39,465 nt of DNA from Firmicutes bacterium AM31-12AC. GTDB lineage: Bacteria; Bacillota; Clostridia; Lachnospirales; Lachnospiraceae. Position numbers and translations under genes: made by a program. The stretch spans positions 1-39,465 of the forward strand of contig QUJA01000026.1 in assembly GCA_003480425.1 (NCBI GenBank), in the 5' to 3' direction. The notes beneath the pieces were generated by a model that saw nothing but the letters and a program-made list of their open reading frames with translations, ran no database searches and was not told the DNA's origin. This document shows, one piece after another, positions 15,987 through 25,502 of this stretch; the stretch's first letter is position 1; the number at the start of each line of letters is the position of its first letter.

Positions 15987-16822
15987 TTGAAAAAAGGTAC
16001 AAAAGATACGATTCAATGGCATCCGGCTTTTCAGGCATCGATCCAGATTGAATTTGAAGCCGAAGCTGAAAAACTCACCTTTGAGCCGGAGCATTTGCTT
16101 TCTAAAAAGCCTATGCAAATGGATGAATTAATCATCAAGGTTGCTGAAAACAAAGCAATTCACAAAAATATTGGCAGGATTTTTAGACGGTACAACATCA
16201 TCGAATACAAAAGTCCTAATGACAACTTGACAATCAATGATTTTTACAAAGTATACGGATACTGTTGTTTTTATCAGTCGGACACAGATAAAATTTGCGA
16301 GATTCCACCGGAAGAGTTGACTATCACTTTTATATGTAATCATTTTCCAAGAAAAATGGTGCAACATTTGAAGGAATTTCGTGGACTGGATATTCGTCAT
16401 GTGGAGGCTGGAATTTATTATATTACCGGGGATGCTTTTCCGATGCAGCTTTTGGTGACAAGGGAATTAGATCCGAAAGAAAATCTCTGGTTGCAGAGTT
16501 TGCGCAAAACATGTCTAAACCCGAGGAAATCGAAGTACTTCTCAAGGAATACGAAGCAAAAAAATCATCAAAATTATATCAAGCTGCAATGGAAGTTATT
16601 ACCCGGGCGAACTGGGATGCAGTAAAGGAGGTTAAAGAAACTATGTGCGAAGCGTTGAAAGAATTAATGGCCGAGGAATTTCAAGAGCAGGAAGAACTCG
16701 TGACGAAGCGAGTGACGGAGGAATTTATCCGAACGCTCTCTAAAAATATCACTGATGTTGATAAGCTTGCTGAACTTTTGAATTTACCTGTGGAACAGAT
16801 TAATAAAGTATTGGATAAGTGA
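15987..16822 (+). pseudogene. Rpn-like PD-(D/E)XK protein, copy 2, frameshifted
   Basis: This is the paralogue of the gene at 13177, with the same TTG start, AAAGGAG site and overlapping six-codon mini-ORF. It reads through D46, E73 and K75 and on to WLQSLRK, where copy 1 has CGCAATAACATG and this copy has CGCAAAACATG (16506-16509). The missing base shifts the frame and ends it at 16625. The rest of the gene stays open from ATG 16511 to 16822 (MSKPEEIEVLLKEYEAKK...), so the nuclease half is separated from its C-terminal half. It may be an assembly error, or a real state in which only the C-terminal, antitoxin-like part is made. Confidence 0.78.
16643..16822 (+). CDS. Candidate internally started C-terminal protein (RpnS-like), copy 2
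   Basis: AAAGGAGG (16624-16631) precedes an in-frame ATG at 16643 by 11 bases, exactly as in copy 1. The product is 59 residues, four fewer than copy 1 because one VTEQ repeat unit is absent. It is unaffected by the upstream frameshift, so it could be made even if the full-length protein is not. Confidence 0.5.
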   Translation: MCEALKELMAEEFQEQEELVTKRVTEEFIRTLSKNITDVDKLAELLNLPVEQINKVLDK

Positions 16823-16846
16823 TGGGATTCCTCGTTCCGCCATACA

Positions 16847-16932
16847 AAATACCAAGCAATTATGCAATCTGGCGAATTCGAGTCGGGCTTGCCCGACGAA
16901 GCTGAGCAAGAGAGCATAGTCGCTTGGTATTT
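16847..16932. terminator. Long palindrome after copy 2, loop inverted relative to copy 1
   Basis: Arms AAATACCAAGCAATTATGC (16847-16865) and GCATAGTCGCTTGGTATTT (16914-16932) pair with one mismatch and one wobble, followed by TTTTT. The 48-base interior matches the reverse complement of the interior at 14078-14125 almost base for base, including the GTCGGGC-TT-GCCCGAC hairpin. Confidence 0.75.
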
Positions 16933-16957
16933 TTGTGGTGTATTATGGTAAAGCAAT

Positions 16958-16981
16958 GGCAGACTGCTCGCACAGTCTGCC
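16958..16981 (-). terminator. Hairpin downstream of clpB
   Basis: GGCAGACTG - six-base loop - CAGTCTGCC is a perfect 9-bp stem 25 bases after the clpB stop. The U-tract following it on the minus strand is weak (ATTGCTTT), so it may be a poor terminator or only an mRNA 3' stabiliser. Confidence 0.55.
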
Positions 16982-17005
16982 ACCTAATATCATTTATTCT
17001 CTTTA

Positions 17006-19603
17006 TTAAATATCACTTCGACCTTTTATCTTCGCTACAAGTTTGCCATCTTCAACATGTAATAAGATCACATCGCCTGTTCCGACATTTCCTTCGAGGA
17101 TCAGTTTTGCAGCTAATGTATCAACGTGTTTCTGCAGATATCGTTTGAGTGGTCTTGCACCGTAAGTTGGATCGTAACCGCCATCTATAACGAAGCTTTT
17201 TGCTTCTGGTGTCAATTCGATGGAGATTTCTTTATCTTCCAGTCTCTTGTTTACATCTGCGATCATTAAATCTACAATTGAGCCGATGTTTTCTTTTGTC
17301 AATGGTTTGAACATGATAATCTCATCGAGACGGTTCAGGAATTCTGGTCTGAAATGTGCTCTTAAATCTTGCATTACCATTTCTTGATTTTCTGGCTTGA
17401 TTTCGCCGTTATCCTGAATTCCATCCAGCAGGTAGGATGATCCAATGTTGGATGTCATGATCAAGATTGTATTTTTAAAGTCTACTGTACGGCCTTGTGA
17501 ATCTGTAATACGGCCATCATCCAGTACTTGCAAAAGTACATTGAATACATCTGGATGTGCTTTTTCAATCTCATCGAACAGTACAACGGAGTATGGTTTT
17601 CTGCGCACTGCCTCTGTCAACTGACCTCCCTCATCATATCCGACATATCCCGGAGGTGCTCCAATAAGACGGCTCACGGAATATTTCTCCATGTATTCAC
17701 TCATGTCGATACGAACCATGTTATTTTCATCATCAAACAGACTTTCTGCCAGTGCTTTCGCAAGTTCTGTCTTACCTACACCGGTTGGTCCTAAGAATAG
17801 GAATGAACCGATTGGTTTGGATGGATCTTTGATTCCTGCTTTGGAACGGATGATAGCTTCTGTAACTTTTGTTACACCTTCATCTTGTCCAATGACACGT
17901 TTATGCAGTTCTTCGTCGAGATGAAGGGTCTTGCTACGCTCGCTCTCGTTGAGTTTTGCTACCGGAATTCCTGTCCATCTGGAAATGATTCTGGCGATTT
18001 CATTATCTGTAACACTTTCATGTACCAGACGTAAGTCTTTTTCTTTGATATGTGTTTCCTCTTCTTCTAATTGTTTTTGAAGCTGTGGAAGTTTTCCATA
18101 CTGCAGCTCGGCTGCTTTTTCCAGATCGTATGAGCGCTGTGCTTTTTGGATATCGTTATTAATCTGTTCAATCTCTTCACGGATTTTTTGAACACGTTCT
18201 ACGGAATGTTTTTCATTATCCCACTGTGCTTTCTGTTTTGAAAATTGTTCTCTAAGTTCTGCAAGCTCTTGCTGTAAATGTTCCAGTCTTTCTTTGCTTA
18301 ACCGGTCTTCTTCTTTTTTAAGTGCCGCTTCTTCAATCTCAAGCTGCATAATCTTTCTTCGCAGTTCGTCCATCTCGGCCGGCATGGAATCTAGTTCTGT
18401 CTTAATCAATGCACATGCTTCATCGACAAGGTCTATTGCTTTATCCGGAAGGAAACGGTCTGATATATATCGGTTGGACAATGTTGCCGCTGCCACAAGT
18501 GCTCCGTCTGTGATTTTAACGCCATGGTATACTTCATAACGTTCTTTCAGTCCACGAAGGATAGAAATGGCATCTTCTACGCTTGGTTCATCTACTAAAA
18601 CCGGCTGGAAACGTCTCTCAAGTGCTGCGTCTTTCTCGATATATTTTCTATATTCGTCCAGAGTTGTAGCACCGATACAATGTAACTCGCCTCGTGCAAG
18701 CATTGGCTTGAGCATATTTCCGGCGTCCATAGAGCCTTCTGTCTTACCAGCTCCAACAATTGTATGCAGCTCATCGATGAAGAGAATGATCTTGCCTTCG
18801 CTGTTCTTTACTTCTTCCAATACGGCTTTCAAACGTTCTTCGAATTCACCACGATACTTTGCCCCTGCTACGAGCGCACCCATATCCAGTGCGAAAATGA
18901 TCTTATCTTTCAGGCCTTCCGGCACATCTCCTCTTACAATTCGCTGTGCAAGACCTTCTACTGCTGCCGTTTTACCGACACCAGGTTCACCGATCAGAAC
19001 CGGATTGTTCTTAGTCTTACGTGAAAGGATTCGGATTACATTACGAATCTCAGCATCTCGTCCGATAACCGGGTCTAGCTTCTGTTCTCTTGCACGCTCA
19101 ACCAAATCGGTACCATATTTTGCAAGTGCATCGTAGGTTGCCTCTGGATTATCGCTTGTCACTTTCTGATTGCCTCTGACGCTGGACAATGCCTGGAGAA
19201 ATGAATTGCGGTCGATTCCGAATTCTCGAAACAGTGCTTTCATCTCTCTACTTGCGTGTTTTAACAATGCGAGGAACAAATGCTCAACTGAAACGTATTC
19301 GTCTCCCATCTGTTTGGCTTCGTCTTCTGCATGGATCAATACATTATTCAAATCCTGTCCGACAAACACCTGTCCACCTTGCACCTTTGGTCTTTTATTG
19401 ATTGCTTCTTCTACACGATTGATAAACAATGTGCCCTGAATGTTCATCTTCTCTAATAATTTTAAAATCAGGCTGTCATCCTGTGTGAGCAGTGCATAGA
19501 GTAAATGTTCCTGTGCGATCTCCTGATTGCCATAATCATATGCAACCTTCTCACAAGACTGAACTGCCTGCAATGAATTCTGTGTAAATTTATTAATGTT
19601 CAT
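17006..19603 (-). CDS. clpB: ATP-dependent disaggregase ClpB
   Basis: The 865-residue protein has the full ClpB plan: N-terminal Clp repeat domain (residues 1-145, [22 protein letters not shown]), first AAA+ module with GEPGVGKT and the pore loop [12 protein letters not shown], a long middle coiled coil (about 400-525, [20 protein letters not shown] to LQKQLEEEE) that separates ClpB from ClpC, and second AAA+ module with [14 protein letters not shown], the pore loop [11 protein letters not shown] and the sensor-2 region [10 protein letters not shown]. With DnaK it pulls proteins out of aggregates in the cytoplasm. It is monocistronic, with its own promoter and an HrcA operator upstream. Coding sequence is intact. 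Confidence 0.98.
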   Translation of the reverse strand: MNINKFTQNSLQAVQSCEKVAYDYGNQEIAQEHLLYALLTQDDSLILKLLEKMNIQGTLFINRVEEAINKRPKVQGGQVFVGQDLNNVLIHAEDEAKQMGDEYVSVEHLFLALLKHASREMKALFREFGIDRNSFLQALSSVRGNQKVTSDNPEATYDALAKYGTDLVERAREQKLDPVIGRDAEIRNVIRILSRKTKNNPVLIGEPGVGKTAAVEGLAQRIVRGDVPEGLKDKIIFALDMGALVAGAKYRGEFEERLKAVLEEVKNSEGKIILFIDELHTIVGAGKTEGSMDAGNMLKPMLARGELHCIGATTLDEYRKYIEKDAALERRFQPVLVDEPSVEDAISILRGLKERYEVYHGVKITDGALVAAATLSNRYISDRFLPDKAIDLVDEACALIKTELDSMPAEMDELRRKIMQLEIEEAALKKEEDRLSKERLEHLQQELAELREQFSKQKAQWDNEKHSVERVQKIREEIEQINNDIQKAQRSYDLEKAAELQYGKLPQLQKQLEEEETHIKEKDLRLVHESVTDNEIARIISRWTGIPVAKLNESERSKTLHLDEELHKRVIGQDEGVTKVTEAIIRSKAGIKDPSKPIGSFLFLGPTGVGKTELAKALAESLFDDENNMVRIDMSEYMEKYSVSRLIGAPPGYVGYDEGGQLTEAVRRKPYSVVLFDEIEKAHPDVFNVLLQVLDDGRITDSQGRTVDFKNTILIMTSNIGSSYLLDGIQDNGEIKPENQEMVMQDLRAHFRPEFLNRLDEIIMFKPLTKENIGSIVDLMIADVNKRLEDKEISIELTPEAKSFVIDGGYDPTYGARPLKRYLQKHVDTLAAKLILEGNVGTGDVILLHVEDGKLVAKIKGRSDI

Positions 19604-19702
19604 AATACAAACCCCCTTTTTTATAAAAATGGTTGCTAAATGGCAGTTTTTAAAAGCGTTCTAAAAGCTACCACGAATCTTTCTTGTTCTATTTACTCTA
19701 TA

Positions 19703-19731
19703 ACAATACCACTGCTTTTTTGGTTTGTCAA
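19703..19731 (-). promoter_or_regulatory. clpB promoter
   Basis: On the minus strand TTGACA (19726-19731), a 17-base spacer ending in TGG, and TATTGT (19703-19708). It lies about 100 bases before the start codon and directly downstream of the CIRCE element. Confidence 0.75.
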
Positions 19732-19739
19732 CACTTTTG

Positions 19740-19766
19740 TTAGCACTTTTTAAAGGTGAGTGCTAA
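19740..19766 (-). promoter_or_regulatory. CIRCE operator (HrcA binding site)
   Basis: TTAGCACTC - 9 bases - AAGTGCTAA on the minus strand differs at one base from the CIRCE consensus (TTAGCACTC-N9-GAGTGCTAA). It ends 8 bases upstream of the -35 hexamer, so HrcA would repress clpB from just upstream of the polymerase site. Confidence 0.93.
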
Positions 19767-19861
19767 TTTTATTTTCATGTCTCTTTTCAGATACCAGTCT
19801 GCTTTCGTAAGCCCTCATATCCACTTTCATATAATAAGAAATACTTACGTTCGCCACATAG

Positions 19862-19884
19862 AAAAAGGAGTGCTTTCGCACCCC
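19862..19884 (-). terminator. Rho-independent terminator of the pot operon
   Basis: GGGGTGC-GAAA-GCACTCC followed by TTTTT on the minus strand, starting six bases after the end of potD. Seven pairs with one G-U and a GNRA loop. Confidence 0.9.
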
Positions 19885-19889
19885 TCTTA

Positions 19890-21783
19890 TCACTTCGCAT
19901 TACTTGCTGCAATTTTTACTCTGCTCCACAAATCACTGATGATCTTCTTTGTATCTTCATTATATTCAAATATTTCATCATTTTGATTATCGCTTCTTGG
20001 AATGTACGCATTGATTCCTTCGAATTCGCCGCCCACTTTGGAGAGATCATCCATAACTTCTTTATTTGCGGCAGTGTAACCTACATAGCTTGAGTTATCA
20101 TAAGCTCCGTCATAGTCGCTTGCATAGTTGATAAATGCGTATGCAAGTTCTGGATTCTTTGCATTTTTCGGAATAACCATCGCATCAGACCAGAGGTTTG
20201 TTCCACTTTCCGGTAAATAGTAACCCATGTTTCATTTTCTGCCATGACATAAGTTGCATCTCCTGAATAGATTAAGCCTAATGCTTTTCGGCCTTGTGCC
20301 ATGTTGTCAATGATTTCGTCCGTAACGATTTCCGAATCCATCGTCTGCACACACTGAAGGAGCCAGTCATAAGCCTCCTGGATTTCTTTTTCATTCGTTG
20401 TATTCATGGAATATCCCAATGCTTTCAACGCCATCATAAAGGAATCTCTCTCTGAATCGTAGAGATAGATATCTCCTTTATATTTTTCATCGAGGAAAAT
20501 GTTGTAACCTTCTTTTTTCAAATCTTCGATATCTACCTTTGTTTTGTCGTAAATGATTCCGACTGTTCCCCAGAAATATGGTATTGAGTATTCATTTCCC
20601 GGATCGTATGCCAGATTTTTTACGCCGTCATTGAGCTTATCAAGGCAATCCAGTTTTGAGTGATCTAATTTTTGCAGATATCCTTCGCTTATCAATCTCT
20701 GTATCATATAATCACTTGGAACAAGGATATCGTAGGATTCTCCATTTGCGACTTTGATATACATTTGTTCATTGGAATCAAAGTTTTCCATAACAACTGT
20801 TGCCCCTGTCTCTTTCTGGAAGTCGTTGATGATATTTTCACCTGTATATTCGCCCCAGTTGTAAATGTGCAAGGTCTGGCCTTCAAATGGCTTTGATGCT
20901 GCCCTGTTTCCGGATATATTTACAAAAATCACAATTGCTAACAATGCACATACTGCTGCAGTTGCCGGATAAACGAATTTTCTTCGGCCTACATTTTCTT
21001 TTTTTGCACGTTTTGAAGCTACGACCGGTGCAATGTTAATGATCACCAGGGCTATTGTAATAATGACAACAACAAGTGTTGACACCGCATTGATACTTGG
21101 ATTTACACGTTTGCTCATCGTATAAACTACAATACTTAAGTTTTTTACGCCGCGTCCTGTCACGAAGTATGAAATAATAAAATCATCTATTGACATGGTA
21201 AATGCAATCAGTGCACCTGAGATAATTCCCGGTGTGATCTGCGGTACAATGGCTTTCACCAATGCCTGCCACGGTGTCGCCCCCAGATCCATCGCTGCAT
21301 CTGCAATGTTTGGGTCAAGTGAACGGATTTTTGGCATAACCGACAAAATTACATACGGTATACAAAACGCGATATGTGCCAGAAGCATTGTCACATAGCC
21401 TTTTTCTATTTTAAATGTAATGAACAGCAGCATAAATCCAATCGCTGTTACGATTTCCGGGTTCATCATCGGCAGATGTTTACCTGTTCCATCAGATCTC
21501 TGATAATCTTTTTTGATTTGCTTAATCCGATTGCCGTGATTGTTCCGATAATTGTTGAAATGATTGTTGCGATGATTGCCACGCTAAATGTTGTGGATAA
21601 TGCGCTCATCATATCTCCTGAATCCATCATATGCTGATACCAGCGCAATGAGAATCCGGTAAATTTTGTCAATGATTTTCCATCGTTAAACGAAAAAATA
21701 ATCATGTATATAATTGGAAGATAGAAGAACATGATCGTCAAAATCAGAAGTATCTTACCAAATGGATGCTTATTTTTTTTCAT
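19890..21783 (-). pseudogene. potCD: Spermidine/putrescine transporter PotC-PotD fusion, two frameshifts
   Basis: Read through two frame breaks this is one protein of about 630 residues. Residues 1-260 are the PotC permease: MKKNKHPFGKILLILTIMFFYLPIIYM, then the EAA-loop region AAMDLGATPWQALVKAIVPQITPGI. A last membrane helix (FVYPATAAVCALLAIVIFVNIS) serves as the anchor of a PotD-type solute-binding domain starting FEGQTLHIYNWGEYTGENIINDF and ending IISDLWSRVKIAASNAK. One missing A near 21475-21478 (restores VNNLPMMNPEIV) and one near 20229-20233 (restores ENENMGYYLPESG) explain the breaks. The ATG at 21783 has AAAGGAGG upstream. Fusion of permease and binding protein is seen in other Bacillota. 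The frameshifts look like sequence errors. Confidence 0.85.
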
Positions 21784-21787
21784 TAAA

Positions 21788-22624
21788 TCATGCCTCCTTT
21801 CCGCCTGCATTTCGTTTTTCAGTTTTACGCACTGCCATCATAAGCAGCATCATAATAACTGCCATGATCATAGAGATGGCACTTCCGAAGTTCCACTCTC
21901 CTACTGTAATAAACTGGTTTTCAATCATATTTCCAATAAGGAAATACTGACCTCCTCCTAACAGCTTTGGAATGAAGAAGGAGCTTACTGCCGGCAAAAA
22001 TACTAATGTGATTCCGTTGATCACGCCCGGCAATGATAATGGCAATGTGATGCGTCTGAATGTCTGCGCCGGACTTGCCCCTAAATCTGCGCTTGCTTCT
22101 AATAAGGAAGTATCCATTTTACACAGGGATGTCTGAATCTGCAAAATCATAAATGGCAGGAAGTTGTATACCATACCAAGCAATACTGCACCTTCTGTGT
22201 AAAGGAGCTTTATGTGTCCAAGACCTACGAGGCTTAATATTTTCTGGATCAATCCGCCATCACTTAAGAGACCAATCCACGCATAAGTACGCACAAGCAT
22301 GTTGATCCACATTGGAATTGTAATGCATAAGATTAACATGTTCTGTGTTTTTTCTTTTGTTCTTGCAATGTAATATGCAATCGGATAACCAAGCAGCAGA
22401 CAGATGATGGTTGTCTTAACCGCAATTGCAAGTGAGCGCCACAGAATCAGTAAGAAATCTTTGTCGGTAAAGAATTTGATGTACTGATCCAGTGTTATTG
22501 AGAAGGATATGATGCTGTTCCCAGGCTCTGTGATAGAGTAAAGGAAAATCAGTGCCATTGGAAGTACAAGCATCAACACCGCCCACACGATATATGGGAT
22601 TGCTAACTGTGAGAATTTCTTCAT
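21788..22624 (-). CDS. potB: Spermidine/putrescine ABC transporter permease PotB
   Basis: The protein of about 278 residues has six hydrophobic segments and the binding-protein-dependent permease EAA loop LLEASADLGASPAQTFRRITLPLSLPGVING. The start is taken at MKKFSQLAIPY (22624), which has AGGTGG nine bases upstream and begins one base after the potA stop; an upstream in-frame ATG would overlap potA for no benefit. The stop precedes the potC start by four bases. It forms the translocation channel with PotC and is driven by PotA. Confidence 0.93.
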   Translation of the reverse strand: MKKFSQLAIPYIVWAVLMLVLPMALIFLYSITEPGNSIISFSITLDQYIKFFTDKDFLLILWRSLAIAVKTTIICLLLGYPIAYYIARTKEKTQNMLILCITIPMWINMLVRTYAWIGLLSDGGLIQKILSLVGLGHIKLLYTEGAVLLGMVYNFLPFMILQIQTSLCKMDTSLLEASADLGASPAQTFRRITLPLSLPGVINGITLVFLPAVSSFFIPKLLGGGQYFLIGNMIENQFITVGEWNFGSAISMIMAVIMMLLMMAVRKTEKRNAGGKEA

Positions 22625-22625
22625 A

Positions 22626-24202
22626 TTAAAATACCACCTTCGACATAACATGGATATCTTCCGGGAAGAATGTCAGCCCGACTTCCTGACCTTCCTCGGA
22701 ATAGTCTGTTGTATGAATCTTAAACTCACGACCTGTCGTTGAGAATGTGATCTTATATACACCTTCTTTTACATCTTCCGGCTCAAAATCGTAATCTACA
22801 CTTAAATCTACACTCTGGTCTTCGTCTGTCAACTTCCAACCTTGTGCATTTGCCCATGTTTTCAAATCTGTATCCAGTGCCTGGGATTCTATGATTTCAT
22901 CTACTGTTTTTGAGAAGTTAAATGCCATAACACCTTCATTTGCTCTCTCATTTTTAACGAAAGGCTGGTTGACAACAAAAATGTTTCTTTGTACACTTGT
23001 TCCTTTCGATGTTGAGAATGTAACTGGATATTCGCCTTCTTCCGACTTCAAATCATATTCAATTCTTGCGATGGAAATGTACTCGTCTGTCTTTGGATCC
23101 CATGCCTGTGCATTTGAGAAAGCGATAATGTCTTTATCATCAAGTGCTTCTACATCTTCCACATCGACGTAAAAATCGCTGGCACTGATTTTTTCTGTTC
23201 CGTCTTCGCTTGTCACATCACGGTTATGTACTACTCGCATGTTTACGGTTACACTTGTTCCCGGGACTGTCTCAACAATAATCTCGTAGTGGACTCCTTT
23301 AAAGAGTACGCTCTGTACTTCTCCGGTAAGTTTTCCGTCTTTGACATCAACGATATCGATATCTTCCGGACGCAATACTACATCTACCGGTTCGTCTTTT
23401 CTGAATCCGAAATCTACACAGTCAAATGTTACATCATCAAATCGTACTTTGTAATCTTCGAGCATTTTTCCGGAAATGATGTTGCTCTCGCCGATGAAAT
23501 TGGCTACATATACGTTTGCAGGCTCGTTGTAGATTTCTTCCGGTGTTCCTACCTGCTGGATTTCTCCGCCTTTCATAACAACGATCTTGTCTGACATTGT
23601 CAATGCTTCTTCCTGATCATGTGTTACAAAAATAAATGTGATTCCTACTTCCTGCTGGATACGTTTCAACTCATACTGCATCTCTTTACGCAGCTTCAAA
23701 TCCAGCGCCGCCAATGGTTCGTCTAATAATAAGACCTCGGCTCATTTACAAGGGCGCGGGCAATCGCTACTCTCTGCTGCTGTCCTCCGGAAAGCAGGGT
23801 TGTATTTTTATCTTCATACCCTTCCAGACCGATGAGTTTAAGCATCTTCATAACCTTCTGGTCAATGATATCCTTGCTCATCTTTTTTATCTTAAGACCA
23901 AATGCAATATTTTCATAAACACTTAAATGTGGAAATAATGCGTATTTCTGAAATACAGTATTCAACTCACGTTCATATGGGGGTTTTTGACTGATTTCTT
24001 CTCCATCAAACATTACGCTTCCCTCGTCTGCATCCAGGAAACCTCCCAAAATTCGAAGCAATGTGGTTTTACCGCATCCACTTGGTCCCAACAGGGTCAC
24101 AAATTCATTTTCATAAATATCCAGATTGATACCTTTTAATACAATCTGTCCATCAAAATTTTTTACAATGTTACGGAATTCAATAATTTTTTTCTTCTCC
24201 AT
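22626..24202 (-). pseudogene. potA: Spermidine/putrescine ABC ATPase PotA with enlarged C-terminus, frameshifted
   Basis: The N-terminal frame (from 24202) has Walker [11 protein letters not shown]-loop FQKYALFPH and signature [15 protein letters not shown]. It fails at NEPRSYY, where one added G near 23735-23742 restores [16 protein letters not shown] and joins the rest, which includes switch histidine [13 protein letters not shown]. Total length is about 525 residues against about 350-370 for usual PotA. The extra part lies in the TOBE region: two similar beta-rich modules ([22 protein letters not shown]...YPVTFST and [22 protein letters not shown]...YKITFST) before the final [12 protein letters not shown]. 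The frameshift is probably a sequence error because both halves are well preserved. Confidence 0.87.
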
Positions 24203-24266
24203 TGTCCTCTCCCTTCTTTTGTAATCTATCGACTACGATTTTTCTTTTTTATAACTCTATTCCTTA

Positions 24267-24278
24267 TGAGATATCTCA
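24267..24278. promoter_or_regulatory. 12-bp palindrome upstream of potA
   Basis: TGAGATATCTCA is a perfect palindrome in the 83-base gap between the end of the cation exchanger gene and potA. It could be an operator for pot; no other regulator site or clear promoter is visible in the gap. Confidence 0.35.
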
Positions 24279-24285
24279 CTTGTTT

Positions 24286-25254
24286 CTATCTCATAAACAC
24301 GTAAAGGAAAAATGCAAAATAGCAAACTAAAAAGAGAATTCCTTCTTTTCTTTGAATCTCGCGTTTGCTGATTGCTGATACATACACGACGATGCTTGCT
24401 ATAATTAAAATGATTGTATCATACACCGCTGTCACATCGAGTGTGATTGGTGTGATAAAGGAAGACACTCCAAGTATCAATAAAATGTTGAAAATGTTTG
24501 AACCGACAACATTCCCTACTGCAAGGTCATTTTCTCCTTTTCTTGCTGCTACAACAGATGTAACCAGTTCTGGAAGTGATGTTCCAAGTGCTACGATTGT
24601 AAGCCCGATAAATGTCTGGCTCCATCCAAATGTCAATGCGATATTCGATGCGCTGTCTACGACCAGATTGCCACCCCACACGATTCCGATTAATCCGATT
24701 ACGATATAAATGCCGCTTTTTAGCGGGCTCATCGTCTTATACTCTTCCTCTTCCATATCTTTTGCTTCCGCTCTGGAGCGAAGTGCGGATTTTACGGTTG
24801 CATATATATAAAGAACAAACAAAATCAAAAACAGTAATCCTGCCCATCTTCCCAGGACAAATCCCTGGTTTCCGTCCAATATTTTCATAATAGAAAAATC
24901 AGAATCTACAAGCAGTAAAATAATTGTGATCAATATTGAAAATGGAAACTCTTTTTTGAGCAAGGACCATTTTGCCGCCACGGGTTTTACCAATGCACAA
25001 CATCCCAAGACAACCAGCAGGTTAAAAATATTGGAACCCAGCACATTGCTGACTGCCAGGTCGTTACTTCCCCGAAGTGCTGCTGTCACACTGACTGAGA
25101 GCTCCGGCATACTTGTTCCAAATGCTACGACTGTAAGACCGATGATGATTGTCGGCACCTTTAATATTTTTGCCACGCTGGAGCTTCCGTCCACGAAAAA
25201 GTCTGCCCCTTTGATTAACAATACAAATCCGATGATCAAGAATATATAATCCAT
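24286..25254 (-). CDS. CaCA-family sodium/calcium exchanger-like protein (YrbG type)
   Basis: This 322-residue membrane protein has about ten hydrophobic segments arranged as two inverted halves, each with the CaCA alpha repeat: [21 protein letters not shown]...[14 protein letters not shown] in the first half and [20 protein letters not shown]...[14 protein letters not shown] in the second. The GTS-PE and GSNIFN residues line the cation site. It should exchange Ca2+ (or a similar cation) for Na+ or K+. AAGGAG is seven bases before ATG. It has a strong promoter of its own; the pot operon follows with no terminator between, so read-through is possible. Confidence 0.92.
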   Translation of the reverse strand: MDYIFLIIGFVLLIKGADFFVDGSSSVAKILKVPTIIIGLTVVAFGTSMPELSVSVTAALRGSNDLAVSNVLGSNIFNLLVVLGCCALVKPVAAKWSLLKKEFPFSILITIILLLVDSDFSIMKILDGNQGFVLGRWAGLLFLILFVLYIYATVKSALRSRAEAKDMEEEEYKTMSPLKSGIYIVIGLIGIVWGGNLVVDSASNIALTFGWSQTFIGLTIVALGTSLPELVTSVVAARKGENDLAVGNVVGSNIFNILLILGVSSFITPITLDVTAVYDTIILIIASIVVYVSAISKREIQRKEGILFLVCYFAFFLYVFMR

Positions 25255-25293
25255 ATTTTTTCTCCTTCATCCTGCGTAATTCACGTATCTTTC

Positions 25294-25322
25294 ATGATAA
25301 AATCCAATGCATTTTCTGTCAA
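25294..25322 (-). promoter_or_regulatory. Promoter of the cation exchanger gene
   Basis: On the minus strand TTGACA (25317-25322), 17-base spacer and TATCAT (25294-25299), about 40 bases before the start codon. For the divergent gene a plus-strand TATAAT is present at 25411-25416 but without a good -35. Confidence 0.78.
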
Positions 25323-25502
25323 GGAACTTCTATTTATTTTCACATAAATTTTCGCATAATTTTTCTTATGAGCTTTGTTTTTCGCTATAGCTTTTATATT
25401 AAATCTAGGTTATAATAAATTAATAGTTCTAATTTTACAGCTATTCTGTAAATCGTAACTCATTTTTATTCTCAAAATCAGAGCATAGGGGGAATGTACA
25501 TC

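Larger units (their letters stand above)
15680..16940. repeat. Segmental duplication, copy 2
   Basis: The block matches 12868-14152 in promoter, leader, coding sequence and terminal hairpin arms. Differences are scattered substitutions, one missing base near 16506, a 12-bp deletion in the C-terminal repeat, a different 30-base spacer after the stop, and an inverted hairpin interior. Confidence 0.88.

Noticed and set aside
16511..16822. A stand-alone 103-residue gene after Rpn-like copy 2
   Set aside because: It is the in-frame 3' part of the frameshifted copy 2 and its ATG has no good ribosome site; the internal start at 16643 is the better candidate.
19767..19861. A further small gene between clpB operator and pot terminator
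   Set aside because: No frame with a ribosome site; the stretch is AT-rich spacer only.
20081..21469. A natural hybrid gene beginning with MMNPEIVTAIG and ending MTELMITQAM
   Set aside because: Both ends are products of frameshifts; with one base restored at each, it becomes a normal PotC-PotD fusion from 21783 to 19890.
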